From positions 583,252 to 647,251 of the forward strand of contig DDFG01000001.1 in NCBI GenBank assembly GCA_002337055.1: a DNA stretch of 64,000 nucleotides, read 5' to 3'. The notes under the pieces are model-generated. The model saw only the letters and a list, made by a program, of their open reading frames with translations. It made no database searches and was not told where the DNA came from. Shown in pieces: positions 45,572 to 55,526 of this stretch. This stretch comes from Betaproteobacteria bacterium UBA1934. GTDB lineage: Bacteria; Pseudomonadota; Gammaproteobacteria; Burkholderiales; Rhodocyclaceae. The first letter of the stretch is position 1, and each line of letters opens with the position of its first letter. A program made the position numbers and the translations under genes.

Positions 45572-47728
45572 ATGAATCCTGTTAAATCACTGTTTTCATA
45601 TCGGAAATTTTGGGCGCACCGCTTCGGACCCGCACCCTTTCTGCCGATGAGCCGGGCGGAAATGGAGGCTCTCGGCTGGGATGCCTGCGACGTCATTCTG
45701 GTCACCGGCGATGCCTATGTCGACCATCCCAGTTTCGGCATGGCCCTGGTGGGCAGGTTGCTGGAGGCGCAAGGTTTTCGGGTGGGCATCATCAGCCAGC
45801 CCGATTGGCGGTCGGCGGAGGATTTTCGTCGTCTGGGCCGACCGGCGCTGTTTTACGGCGTAACGGCGGGCAATATGGATTCGATGGTGAATCGCTATAC
45901 GGCTGATCGCAAGATACGCTCGGACGATGCCTATACGCCCAACGGCGAGCCCAACCGGCGACCCGACCGTGCGGTAACGGTCTACGCGCAGCGCTGCCGG
46001 GAGGCCTATTCTTCGGTCAACGTCGTCATTGGTTCAATCGAGGCCAGTTTGCGGCGCATCGCCCACTACGACTACTGGTCGGACACGGTGCGGCGCTCTG
46101 TGCTGGCGGATTCCAAGGCGGATCTGCTGCTGTTCGGGAATGCCGAGCGTGCGCTGGTCGAACTCGCGCATCGGCTCGCCCGCGGCGAAACGATGGCGTC
46201 AATCCGTGATCTGCGCGGCACGGGCTTTATGGTGCCCGCCGGGTGGCTGCCGGCGCCGGCGTGGACGGTAGTTGATTCCAGCACCGTCGATCAGCCCGGT
46301 CCGGTCTCGCCGCCACACAATCCCTACGCGGAAGCGACCGCAGTTGCGCCCGCCACGGCAGGTGAACAAACGGTGCGGATCGAGGGGCGACTGGGTGAGC
46401 GTCTTGCGGCGCGACGCGCCGTACGGGCGACGACGGCGGTGCGATTGCCGGCATACGAGCAGGTCAAGGGCGATGAGGTGCTGTATGCCCATGCCTCGCG
46501 CACCTTCCATCTCGAATCCAACCCCGGCAACGCCCGAGCGCTCATACAGCGGCATGGCGAGCGCGATGTCTGGTTGAATCCGCCGCCGATACCGCTCACC
46601 ACCGAAGAGCTCGACCGGGTGTATGAATTGCCGTATGCAAGGCGTCCGCATCCGGCCTACGGCGAGGCGAAGATCCCTGCCTGGGAGATGATCCGGTTCT
46701 CGGTCAACATCATGCGCGGCTGTTTCGGCGGCTGCACCTTCTGTTCGATTACCGAACATGAAGGCCGCATCATGCAAAGCCGGTCCGAGGCTTCCGTGTT
46801 GCGCGAGATCGAGGAGATGCGCGACAAGACGCCGGGATTTACCGGCATCGTTTCCGACCTGGGCGGGCCCACCGCCAACATGTACCGGCTCAAGTGCAAG
46901 GACGAAGCGATCGAGGCGGCTTGCCGCCGGCTCTCCTGCGTCTATCCGGACATCTGCGAGAACATGGGCACTGATCATGGCCCGCTGGTATCGCTCTATC
47001 GCAAGGCGCGGGCCCTGCCCGGCGTCAAGAAGGTGCTGATCGGATCCGGGCTGCGTTACGACCTCGCCGTGCGCTCGCCCGATTACGTCAAGGAACTGGT
47101 GACCCACCATGTCGGTGGCTACCTGAAGATCGCGCCCGAGCATACCGAAAGCGGCCCGCTTTCCAAAATGATGAAGCCCGGCATCGGCGCCTATGACCGT
47201 TTCAAGGCGCTGTTCGAGCGCTTCTCCCGCGAGGCGGGCAAGGAACAGTACCTGATTCCCTATTTCATTGCCGCGCATCCCGGTACGCGTGACGAAGACA
47301 TGCTCAACCTGGCGGTGTGGCTTAAGGCCAACAATTTCCGGCTGGATCAGGTGCAAACCTTTCTGCCCACACCAATGGCGCTGGCCACGACGATGTACCA
47401 TACGTCGAGAAATCCGCTCAAGAAGCTGGGCGCCGGGAGTGAAATCGTCGAGGTAATCCGCTCGGGACGGCAACGCAAACTGCATAAAGCTTTTTTGCGC
47501 TACCACGATCCGGAAAATTGGCCGTTCTTACGCGAAACACTCAAGGAAATGGGGCGCGCCGATCTGATTGGCAACGGGAAACGCCATCTGGTGCCCTCCT
47601 GGCAGCCCGCCGGGACGGCACGTGAATCGGGTGCATCCGGGGTACTGACGCGGCGACCGGATGGCCAAAGAGCGAAAGGGCGAACGCCGGCAAACGGCGG
47701 TCGAACAAAAGCGATGCGAGGGAAATGA
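45572..47728 (+). CDS. ygiQ: YgiQ-family radical SAM protein
   Basis: The 718-residue protein has an N-terminal YgiQ domain (LFSYRKFWAHRFGPAPFLPMS) and a radical SAM core whose cluster cysteines are in the CxxxCxxC motif GCFGGCTFC, about residue 388. The SAM domain continues with the SDLGGPTANMY segment and HHVGGYLKIAPEHTE. The last 60 residues are basic and disordered. The function of YgiQ is not established. I chose the ATG at 45572 because the upstream in-frame part is unlike the family. Its stop overlaps the start of the Ser/Thr kinase. Confidence 0.9.
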   Translation: MNPVKSLFSYRKFWAHRFGPAPFLPMSRAEMEALGWDACDVILVTGDAYVDHPSFGMALVGRLLEAQGFRVGIISQPDWRSAEDFRRLGRPALFYGVTAGNMDSMVNRYTADRKIRSDDAYTPNGEPNRRPDRAVTVYAQRCREAYSSVNVVIGSIEASLRRIAHYDYWSDTVRRSVLADSKADLLLFGNAERALVELAHRLARGETMASIRDLRGTGFMVPAGWLPAPAWTVVDSSTVDQPGPVSPPHNPYAEATAVAPATAGEQTVRIEGRLGERLAARRAVRATTAVRLPAYEQVKGDEVLYAHASRTFHLESNPGNARALIQRHGERDVWLNPPPIPLTTEELDRVYELPYARRPHPAYGEAKIPAWEMIRFSVNIMRGCFGGCTFCSITEHEGRIMQSRSEASVLREIEEMRDKTPGFTGIVSDLGGPTANMYRLKCKDEAIEAACRRLSCVYPDICENMGTDHGPLVSLYRKARALPGVKKVLIGSGLRYDLAVRSPDYVKELVTHHVGGYLKIAPEHTESGPLSKMMKPGIGAYDRFKALFERFSREAGKEQYLIPYFIAAHPGTRDEDMLNLAVWLKANNFRLDQVQTFLPTPMALATTMYHTSRNPLKKLGAGSEIVEVIRSGRQRKLHKAFLRYHDPENWPFLRETLKEMGRADLIGNGKRHLVPSWQPAGTARESGASGVLTRRPDGQRAKGRTPANGGRTKAMRGK

Positions 47729-49437
47729 GCAGCGAACACGCGGTGTCGACATCCAACTCCATCCGAATGGAATCGGCGTCGGAGGTGGGGTCACGTCCGT
47801 CGGTAGAGAAAGAAGGGGGATCGACCGGTAATCCCGACGCAACCCGCTTGGTTCAGCCCGAACCGCCAAGTGATGCCAGTTCCGCGCTCGCCGCCTGGGT
47901 GGGTGACGAGAATCCCAGCGCCTTGCCGCTGGGCACGCAGTTGCATGAATACTCGATCCAGGCGGTGCTGGGGAGCGGCAGCTTCGGGATCACTTATCTC
48001 GCCCACGATGCAAACCTGCATTGCATGGTGGCCATCAAGGAGTACTTTCCCGAGAGTCTCGCAGTCCGGCGCCGCAGTTCGGAAGTGGCACCTGCTTTCG
48101 AGAACGACCGCGAAGATTACGCCCAGGGGTTGACCCGTTTCCTGAACGAAACCCGGGTGCTGGCGGGGTTCCGCCATCACAACATCGTCCGTGTCACCCG
48201 TTTCTTCGAGGCCAATGCCACCGCCTACATGGTGATGGATTATGAAGAAGGCCAGCCACTGCGCGACTGGTTGAAACGCCACGGGTCGCTTGGCGAACCC
48301 GAGTTGCTACGCATGTTCATGCCCTTGCTGGATGGTCTTGAGGTCGTGCATCGGGGTGGAGTGCTGCACCGGGATATCAAGCCCGGTAACCTGTATGTAC
48401 GCAACGAAGACAGCAGTCTGGTATTGCTTGACTTCGGTGCTGCCCGGCATGTTCGCATCGGGCAGAGCAAAAGCCTGACCCGGATTGTGACGCCGGGCTA
48501 CGCCCCGTTCGAGCAATACCATTCACGCGGGGCTCTCGGCCCATGGTCCGACCTCTATGCGCTGGGTGGTGTGCTGTACTGGATCGTGACTGGCGAAAAG
48601 CCGATCGAATCGCCATCGCGCACCAAGTTCGACGACATGCCCAAGGCGGTCGCGCTGGCAAGCGGCAAGTATTCAGGACATTTGCTTGAGGCGATCGACT
48701 GGGCCTTGCTGCCCGAGGAGAAGGAGCGACCGCAAAACGTGGCCGAATTTCGCCGTGCCCTGGGAGGTGAGGCAACCCTCGAAACGCCGTCGCAAGCAAT
48801 GACTTCTGCGACTGCCACGCACGCCGTTGAACGACGTCGCTTCGTGTGGGGCGTTGCCCTTGGCATGTTGGTCGTCGTAGGTGCGGCGACAGCCCTATTT
48901 TTACGTGGCGCCGGTACGAGCGATAACATCACGGCGACACACCCACCTGCGGCCAGTGTCTTATCTGCCCAGCCCGCCCCAGTGGGGGAGACCGCGCCAC
49001 GCGATCCGTCTGCTGTACTCACCGCCAGCGAACAGGCATCGGGCGAGCGCGACGGTAACTTAAGTTTGCAAAAAAACCCGGCGCTGCCAAAATCGCCTGC
49101 GCCGTCGGATGCGACGACCAAGAAGGCGCCGTCGCTCAAGTCGGCGGACACTGCGCGAAGCACCGGCAAAAACGAAACTTCCTCGCAACAACAAGCAGCC
49201 AGACCTGATGCGCCGGTCGCTCAGGTGTTCCTGGCAATCTATCCGGTCGGGAAGGTTTTTGTTGACGGCAAGCTGATTGGCACTGCGCCGCCACTTCAGC
49301 AGATTCAAGTCAGTCCCGGCAAACATCGTATCGCGGTGCATGGCGATTTGCCGCCGGGTGTGCATTACTTTGACATCGATCTTGCGGCCGGCGAAAGCAA
49401 ACGCCTTCGCGCCGAGTTTGCCGAGATCAAGTATTAG
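47725..49437 (+). CDS. membrane Ser/Thr protein kinase with periplasmic PEGA-like domain
   Basis: The 570-residue protein is a Hanks-type kinase. After a disordered 70-residue start come the glycine loop LGSGSFGITYLAHD, the ATP-binding Lys in VAIKEYFPE, the catalytic loop HRDIKPGNL and the DFG motif LDFGAARH, so it should be active. A transmembrane helix lies at about 372-392. The outside part has a Ser/Pro/Thr-rich linker and a C-terminal PEGA-like beta domain (about 490-570; VFLAIYPVGKVFVDGKLIG). Kinases of this design sense envelope signals. The four-base overlap with the YgiQ gene couples the two. Confidence 0.88.
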   Translation: MSSEHAVSTSNSIRMESASEVGSRPSVEKEGGSTGNPDATRLVQPEPPSDASSALAAWVGDENPSALPLGTQLHEYSIQAVLGSGSFGITYLAHDANLHCMVAIKEYFPESLAVRRRSSEVAPAFENDREDYAQGLTRFLNETRVLAGFRHHNIVRVTRFFEANATAYMVMDYEEGQPLRDWLKRHGSLGEPELLRMFMPLLDGLEVVHRGGVLHRDIKPGNLYVRNEDSSLVLLDFGAARHVRIGQSKSLTRIVTPGYAPFEQYHSRGALGPWSDLYALGGVLYWIVTGEKPIESPSRTKFDDMPKAVALASGKYSGHLLEAIDWALLPEEKERPQNVAEFRRALGGEATLETPSQAMTSATATHAVERRRFVWGVALGMLVVVGAATALFLRGAGTSDNITATHPPAASVLSAQPAPVGETAPRDPSAVLTASEQASGERDGNLSLQKNPALPKSPAPSDATTKKAPSLKSADTARSTGKNETSSQQQAARPDAPVAQVFLAIYPVGKVFVDGKLIGTAPPLQQIQVSPGKHRIAVHGDLPPGVHYFDIDLAAGESKRLRAEFAEIKY

Positions 49438-49473
49438 AGCCTCAGTCGAAGTTTTCTCGAAGGCGACAGCTGC

Positions 49474-49509
49474 AAAAAAAACCGGTCAGCGAAGCATTCG
49501 CTGACCGGT
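49474..49509 (-). terminator. intrinsic terminator of rne
   Basis: ACCGGTCAGCGAA (49481-49493), a 3-base loop and the perfect complement (49497-49509) form a 13-base stem. Eight A residues at 49474-49481 become a U-run after the stem on the minus strand. It lies 52 bases past the rne stop, so it is the rne terminator; the plus strand has no T-run. Confidence 0.9.
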
Positions 49510-49560
49510 CTGCTATATATCGGATGCCTTTGGGCAGCCTATATATATGTAGCTTTAACC

Positions 49561-52329
49561 TTAAGAATTCTCGGCTTTAGTCTCGATCATCACCATCGGT
49601 TCGTCGCTGCCTTGCACGGGGGCTCGAGTACGACGTGGACGGCCCCGTGGGGCAGGGGGTTCGACCGGTGCCGGAACCGGGGCGGTCGCTTCCGAGGTTT
49701 GCACCATGACCAAGCCGCTCGACGCGAGCAGCGAATCGAGGTCGACGGCTGGCGCCGGAGACGGGGGCTGCGTCACAGATGCCGAAGGTTCGGCTTCTTC
49801 GACAACAGCGGTCACACTGTCGACCGCTGTTTCGCCGGTCGGTACCACGGGCGCGGGGAGCGTCACTTCGCTGGGTGCCTCGGGTACAGCGGAGATCAAA
49901 TCAGCCGGAGCGTCGCTGTCTAGCGCCACGGTTGCCGGTGGCGTGGGGTCGGATTCTGGCGCGGTTGCGTGTGCGACAGGTTCGACCGCTGCGGGCTCGT
50001 GTTCAACCGTGGACGCGTTTGAATCAACGAGCGCGACTGGCAACATTTGCACTTCACCCGGTTCATCGATTGCAACGGATGCGGGTACCGGCGCCAGAAC
50101 CTCTGTGGACGTTTCGCCTACAGGTGCGGCAACCCCGTTTTCTGCACGGCGTTCGCCACGACCGCGACCTCCGCGCCGACCACGGCGGCGCGAGCCCTGC
50201 TCGTCACCCCCTTCGGAAGGTGAGTTCACCGTGGGTAGCGTGGATTCGGCGGCGAGCAATTGCTGCTGTGCATCCAGTTGCGAATTCACCCCGGGTTCCG
50301 ACGGTGCGTTTGCCTGTGCGGTGCGTTCGCGCCGTTCCTTCTTTTCGTTGCGGGGCCGACGTTCCTGTTGGGGACGCTCAGAGGTTGCGCCATCTTCTCT
50401 GGCAGCTTGAGGCGCGGCCTTTTCCTGACGCGCAGGACGGCCATCGGCGCGTTCGGTTCGCTCCGGCCGCTCGCTTCCCTTTTCGGAGCGGTCGTTCCGT
50501 TCCTCGTCCCGGCGGTTGTTGCGGCCACCGCGACGATTGTTGTCGCGACCGTCGCCACGTTCACGACGTGCCTCACGGTCCTTGCGCTTGGCAGGCGAGG
50601 GTTCCGGGGCGGGCGCGGGTTTAGGAGCGGGACGGAACCAGGAGAATATTTTGGAGAGAATGCCGGTGTTTTCTTCTTGCTTGCCCGTTGTAGTTGGCTC
50701 GGCGATGGTCGGTGCCGGCTGGTCAGGGGTGATGTTCTTGATGGCTGCTTCCTGACGGGGCTTGGCACCCTCCTGTTTGTCGTTGCCCGGGCGAACGCTT
50801 TCTTCCACCGGGGCGTCGACCATCTTGTAAGACGGTTCCCGCACGTCCTCGCTGTTCAGATCGTCGTGACGCAGGCGTGTGATGCTATGTGCTGGCGTTT
50901 CGAGATTGGTGTTCGGGATCAGCAGGATGTTGACCTTGTGACGCAACTCGATGGCCTGGATGTCCTGGCGCTTTTCATTGAGCAGGAAGGTCGCGACATC
51001 GACCGGCACTTGCGTGTGCACGGCGGCGGTGTTGTCCTTCATCGCCTCTTCTTCTAGGATGCGCAGGATGTGCAGCGCGGCCGATTCGGTCGAGCGGATG
51101 TGGCCGGTACCGGTGCAGCGCGGGCAGGGGATGTAGCTGGTTTCGGCCAGAGCTGGGCGCAGACGCTGACGCGACAGCTCCATCAGGCCGAAACGGCTGA
51201 TCTTGCCCATCTGGACGCGGGCACGGTCAAACCGGAGCGCGTCCTTCAGGCGATTTTCGACTTCGCGCTGGTTGCGGGCGCTTTCCATGTCGATAAAGTC
51301 GATGACGATCAGGCCACCGAGGTCGCGTAGGCGGAGCTGGCGCGCGATTTCGTCGGCGGCTTCCTGGTTGGTCTTGGTTGCGGTTTCTTCAATATCCGAA
51401 CCCTTGGTGGCGCGGCCGGAGTTGACGTCGATGGCGACCAGCGCTTCGGTGTGGTCGATGACGATGGCGCCGCCGGAGGGCAGATTGACCTGACGGGCAA
51501 AAGCCGTCTCGATCTGGTGCTCGATCTGGAAGCGGGAGAACAGCGGTACGTCGTCGCGGTAGAGTTTGACGCGATTGACATTGTTGGGCATGACCTGGGC
51601 CATGAAGGCGCGGGCCTGCTCGAAGATTTCGTCGGTATCGATGAGGATTTCACCGATTTCCGGCTGGAAGTAGTCGCGGATGGCGCGAATGACCAAGCTG
51701 CCCTCCTGATAAATCAGCAAAGGGCCCTTCATTTCGGTCGCCACACCTTCGATGGCGCGCCAGAGTTGCAGCAGGTAGTTCAAATCCCATTGCAGTTCCT
51801 CGGCCTGCCGGCCAATGGCGGCGGTGCGGGCGATCAGGCTCATGCCGCCGGGGACTTCGAGCTGATCCATAGTTTCGCGCAGTTCGGCGCGATCTTCGCC
51901 ATCGACGCGGCGCGAGACGCCGCCGCCACGCGGGTTGTTGGGCATCAGCACCAGATAGCGGCCGGCCAGCGAGACGTAGGTGGTCAGGGCAGCGCCCTTG
52001 TTGCCGCGCTCGTCCTTATCAACCTGGACGATGACTTCCTGGCCTTCTTTCAGAGCCTCGTTGACCTTGGCGCGCGAAACCTCGACACCCGGCTGGAAAT
52101 AGGAGCGCGAAACTTCCTTGAAGGGCAGAAAACCGTGCCGTTCGGCGCCGTAATCGACGAAGCAGGCTTCGAGGCTGGGTTCGATGCGGGTGATGACACC
52201 CTTGTAGATATTGCTTTTGCGTTGTTCCTTGGCGGCCGATTCAATGTCGAGATCGATTAGTTTCTGACCATCGACAATGGCGACACGGAGTTCTTCGGCC
52301 TGTGTCGCGTTGAAGAGCATGCGTTTCAT
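49561..52329 (-). CDS. rne: ribonuclease E
   Basis: RNase E is the main endonuclease of mRNA decay and rRNA processing and the scaffold of the degradosome. I use the ATG at 52329 (MKRMLFNATQAEELRVAI), giving 922 residues; a start at 52359 adds ten atypical residues. The S1 domain is at about 35-120 and the catalytic DNase I-like part has VIDFIDMESARNQREVE with the metal Asp. The zinc-link CPRCTGTGHI follows at about residue 405. From residue 520 the protein is disordered, first Arg/Glu-rich (RNA binding) and then Pro/Val/Ala-rich. It ends in RTRAPVQGSDEPMVMIETK. Confidence 0.95.
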   Translation of the reverse strand: MKRMLFNATQAEELRVAIVDGQKLIDLDIESAAKEQRKSNIYKGVITRIEPSLEACFVDYGAERHGFLPFKEVSRSYFQPGVEVSRAKVNEALKEGQEVIVQVDKDERGNKGAALTTYVSLAGRYLVLMPNNPRGGGVSRRVDGEDRAELRETMDQLEVPGGMSLIARTAAIGRQAEELQWDLNYLLQLWRAIEGVATEMKGPLLIYQEGSLVIRAIRDYFQPEIGEILIDTDEIFEQARAFMAQVMPNNVNRVKLYRDDVPLFSRFQIEHQIETAFARQVNLPSGGAIVIDHTEALVAIDVNSGRATKGSDIEETATKTNQEAADEIARQLRLRDLGGLIVIDFIDMESARNQREVENRLKDALRFDRARVQMGKISRFGLMELSRQRLRPALAETSYIPCPRCTGTGHIRSTESAALHILRILEEEAMKDNTAAVHTQVPVDVATFLLNEKRQDIQAIELRHKVNILLIPNTNLETPAHSITRLRHDDLNSEDVREPSYKMVDAPVEESVRPGNDKQEGAKPRQEAAIKNITPDQPAPTIAEPTTTGKQEENTGILSKIFSWFRPAPKPAPAPEPSPAKRKDREARRERGDGRDNNRRGGRNNRRDEERNDRSEKGSERPERTERADGRPARQEKAAPQAAREDGATSERPQQERRPRNEKKERRERTAQANAPSEPGVNSQLDAQQQLLAAESTLPTVNSPSEGGDEQGSRRRGRRGGRGRGERRAENGVAAPVGETSTEVLAPVPASVAIDEPGEVQMLPVALVDSNASTVEHEPAAVEPVAHATAPESDPTPPATVALDSDAPADLISAVPEAPSEVTLPAPVVPTGETAVDSVTAVVEEAEPSASVTQPPSPAPAVDLDSLLASSGLVMVQTSEATAPVPAPVEPPAPRGRPRRTRAPVQGSDEPMVMIETKAENS

Positions 52330-52714
52330 TATTGTGGGGCTCCAGGCGCGCAAAGGCACGCAGGGCGGAGACCCGCGCAGGCGGCGACACGTTCAGGTTA
52401 GGGCTTGCGTCATGAATTGAATGGGCAAACGAGGTTGAAGTGACGTTTCGTGGAGGTTGGCGCGAGGCGCGGCCTTCAAATATTCCTGCAACGGGGATTC
52501 CGTGCGTGCGATTGGTGCGCGATTCATTTACCATCGCTACTTTTGGTGAGCGATGAAAACCAGGTCGTTTCGTATTGGCTTGGCTTGCGCAGGTGGCGCA
52601 AGTGAGCGTCCGGGCCTGCCTGTTCGCGGCCGCCTTGTAAGCGGGGGCGATTGGGTCTCATGGCGAGGTTGCTCTTGCATGCCGAGACACGAAACTGATT
52701 AAGTATATTTGAAA
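52330..52714. promoter_or_regulatory. 385-base rne/rluC divergent intergenic region
   Basis: This stretch separates the divergent starts of rne and rluC. It holds no open frame I can support and no recognisable RNA family. By analogy with E. coli it probably contains both promoters and a long structured rne leader, since rne mRNA is known to be autoregulated through its 5' UTR; I cannot identify the exact promoter elements here. Confidence 0.45.
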
Positions 52715-53716
52715 ATGACGGTGGCGGGTAAAAATTCGGTCAGCCATGTCCAGGTTGGCGAAGAGGCAGCCGGACAGCGGCTCGACAACTGGTTGATACG
52801 GTTCTGCAAGGGCGTCCCCAAGAGCCATGTCTATCGCATTCTGAGAAGCGGCGAAGTGCGTGTGAACAGTCGCCGCGCGGACGCCACCTACCGGCTCGAA
52901 AGCGGCGACAGTATTCGTATTCCGCCCATCCGGCTTGCCGAGCGGCCGGTCGACGATGTGGCGGATGCGGCAAAGGCGAGGGTCGATCTCCCGATTCTGT
53001 TTGAGGACGATGCGCTGCTGGTCATCGACAAACCTGAGGGTATCGCAGTACATGGTGGCAGCGGCGTCAGTTTCGGCGTGATTGAGGCGTTGCGCCAGCA
53101 AAGGCCGTTGGCCAAGTTTCTGGAACTGGCGCACCGGCTCGACCGCGAAACCTCGGGCATCCTGCTCATCGGCAAGAAGCGGCTGGCCCTGACCGCGTTG
53201 CACGACATGTTCCGCGAACATGGCGCCGGGGCGGACAAGCGCTATCTGGTGATGGTCAAGGGGCGCTGGTTGAATGCCACCCAACACGTCAAGGCGCCGC
53301 TCTACAAATACCTGACGGACAGCGGCGAGCGCCGCGTGCGCGTCAGCGCGGAAGAAGGCAAGACGGCGCACACGGTCTTTCGGTTATTGGCGCGCTGGCC
53401 CGAGGTGAGCCTGCTGGAAGCGCAACTGAAAACAGGGCGCACACACCAGATTCGCGTGCATCTGGCGCATCTCGGCTTTCCCATTCTGGGCGACGAAAAA
53501 TATGGCGATTTTGCACTCAACCGCGATCTGCGCCGGGGCGAGCTGAAGCGCATGGCCTTGCACGCCTGGCGCATGGAATTCCGCCATCCTCTCGCGGGCA
53601 CGCCGCTGGCGCTCCGCGCCGCGATGCCGGCTGCCCTGCGCGACTACATGGCCACCCTCGACGCCCGTTCGGCACGTGAATGGGTGGCCGAACCCTTTCC
53701 CGAAATCTTCGTCTGA
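52715..53716 (+). CDS. rluC: 23S rRNA pseudouridine synthase RluC
   Basis: RluC makes pseudouridines at positions 955, 2504 and 2580 of E. coli 23S rRNA. The 333-residue protein has an S4 RNA-binding domain (about residues 18-80; RLDNWLIRFCKGVPKSHVYRI in two parts) and the RluA-type catalytic domain, with the active Asp in LAHRLDRETSGILLI. Its position next to and divergent from rne is conserved in many proteobacteria, which supports RluC over RluD. The ATG at 52715 is preferred to a TTG two codons upstream. Confidence 0.9.
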   Translation: MTVAGKNSVSHVQVGEEAAGQRLDNWLIRFCKGVPKSHVYRILRSGEVRVNSRRADATYRLESGDSIRIPPIRLAERPVDDVADAAKARVDLPILFEDDALLVIDKPEGIAVHGGSGVSFGVIEALRQQRPLAKFLELAHRLDRETSGILLIGKKRLALTALHDMFREHGAGADKRYLVMVKGRWLNATQHVKAPLYKYLTDSGERRVRVSAEEGKTAHTVFRLLARWPEVSLLEAQLKTGRTHQIRVHLAHLGFPILGDEKYGDFALNRDLRRGELKRMALHAWRMEFRHPLAGTPLALRAAMPAALRDYMATLDARSAREWVAEPFPEIFV

Positions 53717-53722
53717 ACCTGC

Positions 53723-54376
53723 ATGAAACGTTATCCGCTGATTGTTTTCGATTGGGACGGCACCTTGATGGATTCAACGGCCGCCATTGTCCGCGCTATC
53801 CAGGCCGCCAGCCGCGATCTCGACCTGCCCGAACCGCCGGATCACCAGGCGCGCCATGTCATCGGCCTCGGGCTGGCCGACGCGCTGGGCATGGCGGTGC
53901 CCGAGTTGCCCAAGGCACGCTACGCCGAAATGGTGGAACGCTATCGGCACCACTATCTGTCGCGCGATCACGAACTGGTCTTGTTTGAGGGCGTGGCGGA
54001 CATGATCGAGGAACTGGCCAGTGCTGGCTGGCAACTGGCGGTGGCTACCGGCAAAAGTCGGCTGGGGCTGGATCGCGCGCTGCGGTATTCCGGCTTGGAG
54101 AGATTTTTCAACGGTTCGCGCTGTGCCGACGAATGCCACTCGAAGCCGCATCCGCAGATGCTGCTGGAACTGATGACGGAATTTGGCGTGTCGCCTAATG
54201 AAACCTTGATGATCGGCGATACATCGCACGACTTGCTGATGGCCCGGAACGCCCAGGTCGATGCCTTGGGTGTGACGTACGGCGCGCATCCCGGCGAACA
54301 TCTCGACGAATTTGGCGCCGTGCATTGTTTCGACAGCGTTACCGAACTGTCCGCCTGGCTGCGCGAGCATGCCTGA
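53723..54376 (+). CDS. HAD-family phosphatase, phosphoglycolate phosphatase-like
   Basis: The 217-residue protein has the HAD catalytic motif FDWDGTLMDST with both Asp residues, the motif II Thr in VATGKSR, the Lys of motif III (HSKPHPQM) and the motif IV Asp pair in MIGDTSHDLLMA. The cap domain at about 16-80 is helical, typical of the Gph and YjjG-type group. It starts 6 bases after rluC and is probably co-transcribed. The natural substrate is unknown; it is often found behind rluC. Confidence 0.85.
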   Translation: MKRYPLIVFDWDGTLMDSTAAIVRAIQAASRDLDLPEPPDHQARHVIGLGLADALGMAVPELPKARYAEMVERYRHHYLSRDHELVLFEGVADMIEELASAGWQLAVATGKSRLGLDRALRYSGLERFFNGSRCADECHSKPHPQMLLELMTEFGVSPNETLMIGDTSHDLLMARNAQVDALGVTYGAHPGEHLDEFGAVHCFDSVTELSAWLREHA

Positions 54377-54487
54377 TGACGTCATCGTCTCGCCGCGGCG
54401 GGCTGCTATACTCCGCCCGCGCCGAATCCGGCGCCCGTTTGCGTTCTCTTTCCCACCCTGTGGCTACCGCCACGCGCTCATACTGCG

Positions 54488-55504
54488 ATGACCTCCATGG
54501 AAAATCCTTCCGACAACGCCCAATCCGTGCCTCCCATGCCGCCGCCGCAGGTTGCCGCCGGTCAATCCGCCGATACCGCCTGGGAACGCAAAGTGCTGGA
54601 GAAGCTCGCCTACGCCGCGCTGGAAGAACAGAAGACGCGGCGTCGTTGGGGAATCGTCTTCAAATCGGCGATTATCCTGTTGTTGCTCGGCATCTTCGTG
54701 GCCACCGTGATGGAAGGCGAAGCAGGCGGGCACGAAGGCCGTCATACCGCCCTGGTCTATCTGCATGGCGTGATCGAAGCCAAGGGCGAAGCGAGCGCGG
54801 AAAAAATCAACGCCGCCTTGCAGAGCGCCTTTGAAGAAAAGAACGCGGTGGGTGTGATTCTGCGGATCAACAGTCCAGGCGGCAGCCCGGTGCAGTCCGG
54901 CATCATTTACGACGAGATCAAGCGTCTGCGCGCCAAATACCCCGACAAGCCGCTGTACGCGGTCGTGGAAGATATCTGCGCCTCGGGCGGCTACTACGTT
55001 GCGGCGGCAGCCGACAAGATCTATGTCGACAAGGCCAGCGTTGTAGGCTCCATCGGCGTGCTGATGGATGGTTTTGGCTTTACCGGCACCATGGAAAAGC
55101 TCGGCGTCGAACGCCGGCTGATGACCGCGGGCGAGAACAAGGCGTTCATGGACCCGTTTTCGCCCGCGCAGCCCCAACAAAAGCAGTATGCGCAGGCGTT
55201 GTTGAACGAGATTCACAAGCAGTTCATCGAGGCGGTCAAGACCGGTCGCGGCAAACGCCTGAAGGAGACGCCCGAGATGTTCTCAGGCCTGGTGTGGACC
55301 GGTTCGCAGAGCCTGGGTTTGGGGCTGGCTGACGAACTGGGCACGGTCGACAGCGTCGCGCGCGACGTGCTGCAAGCCGACAAGGTGCTGGACTATTCGG
55401 TCAAGGACAATATTGCGGAACGTTTTGCCAAGCGCCTGGGCGCCAGCACCATGTCGGCATTCTGGGGCGGGTTCAGCGAACAGGCCGGGGTTCGGATGCG
55501 CTGA
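54488..55504 (+). CDS. sppA: S49-family signal-peptide peptidase, SppA-like
   Basis: The 338-residue protein has a cytosolic N-terminus, one membrane helix (about 57-76) and a periplasmic S49 serine protease domain. Ser166 in the ICASGGYYVAAAA motif and Lys218 in GENKAFMDPF form the Ser-Lys dyad. The RINSPGGSPVQSG segment precedes them. It is the short single-domain form, not the two-domain E. coli SppA. It probably degrades cleaved signal peptides and membrane fragments. It starts 112 bases after the HAD phosphatase gene, and an ATG four codons in is an alternative start. Confidence 0.88.
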   Translation: MTSMENPSDNAQSVPPMPPPQVAAGQSADTAWERKVLEKLAYAALEEQKTRRRWGIVFKSAIILLLLGIFVATVMEGEAGGHEGRHTALVYLHGVIEAKGEASAEKINAALQSAFEEKNAVGVILRINSPGGSPVQSGIIYDEIKRLRAKYPDKPLYAVVEDICASGGYYVAAAADKIYVDKASVVGSIGVLMDGFGFTGTMEKLGVERRLMTAGENKAFMDPFSPAQPQQKQYAQALLNEIHKQFIEAVKTGRGKRLKETPEMFSGLVWTGSQSLGLGLADELGTVDSVARDVLQADKVLDYSVKDNIAERFAKRLGASTMSAFWGGFSEQAGVRMR

Positions 55505-55507
55505 CGG

Positions 55508-55526
55508 CGGCGGCTTTCAGCCGCCG
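55508..55526. terminator. GC-rich hairpin at the sppA/moaA convergence
   Basis: CGGCGGCT, a 3-base loop and AGCCGCCG form an 8-base stem that includes the moaA stop codon. No T-run is present. It lies 4 bases after the sppA-like stop and may serve both convergent genes. Confidence 0.4.

Noticed and set aside
49612..52260. Several long plus-strand open frames opposite rne
   Set aside because: They are antisense to the low-complexity C-terminal half and the catalytic part of RNase E, and their products are compositionally biased with no domain.
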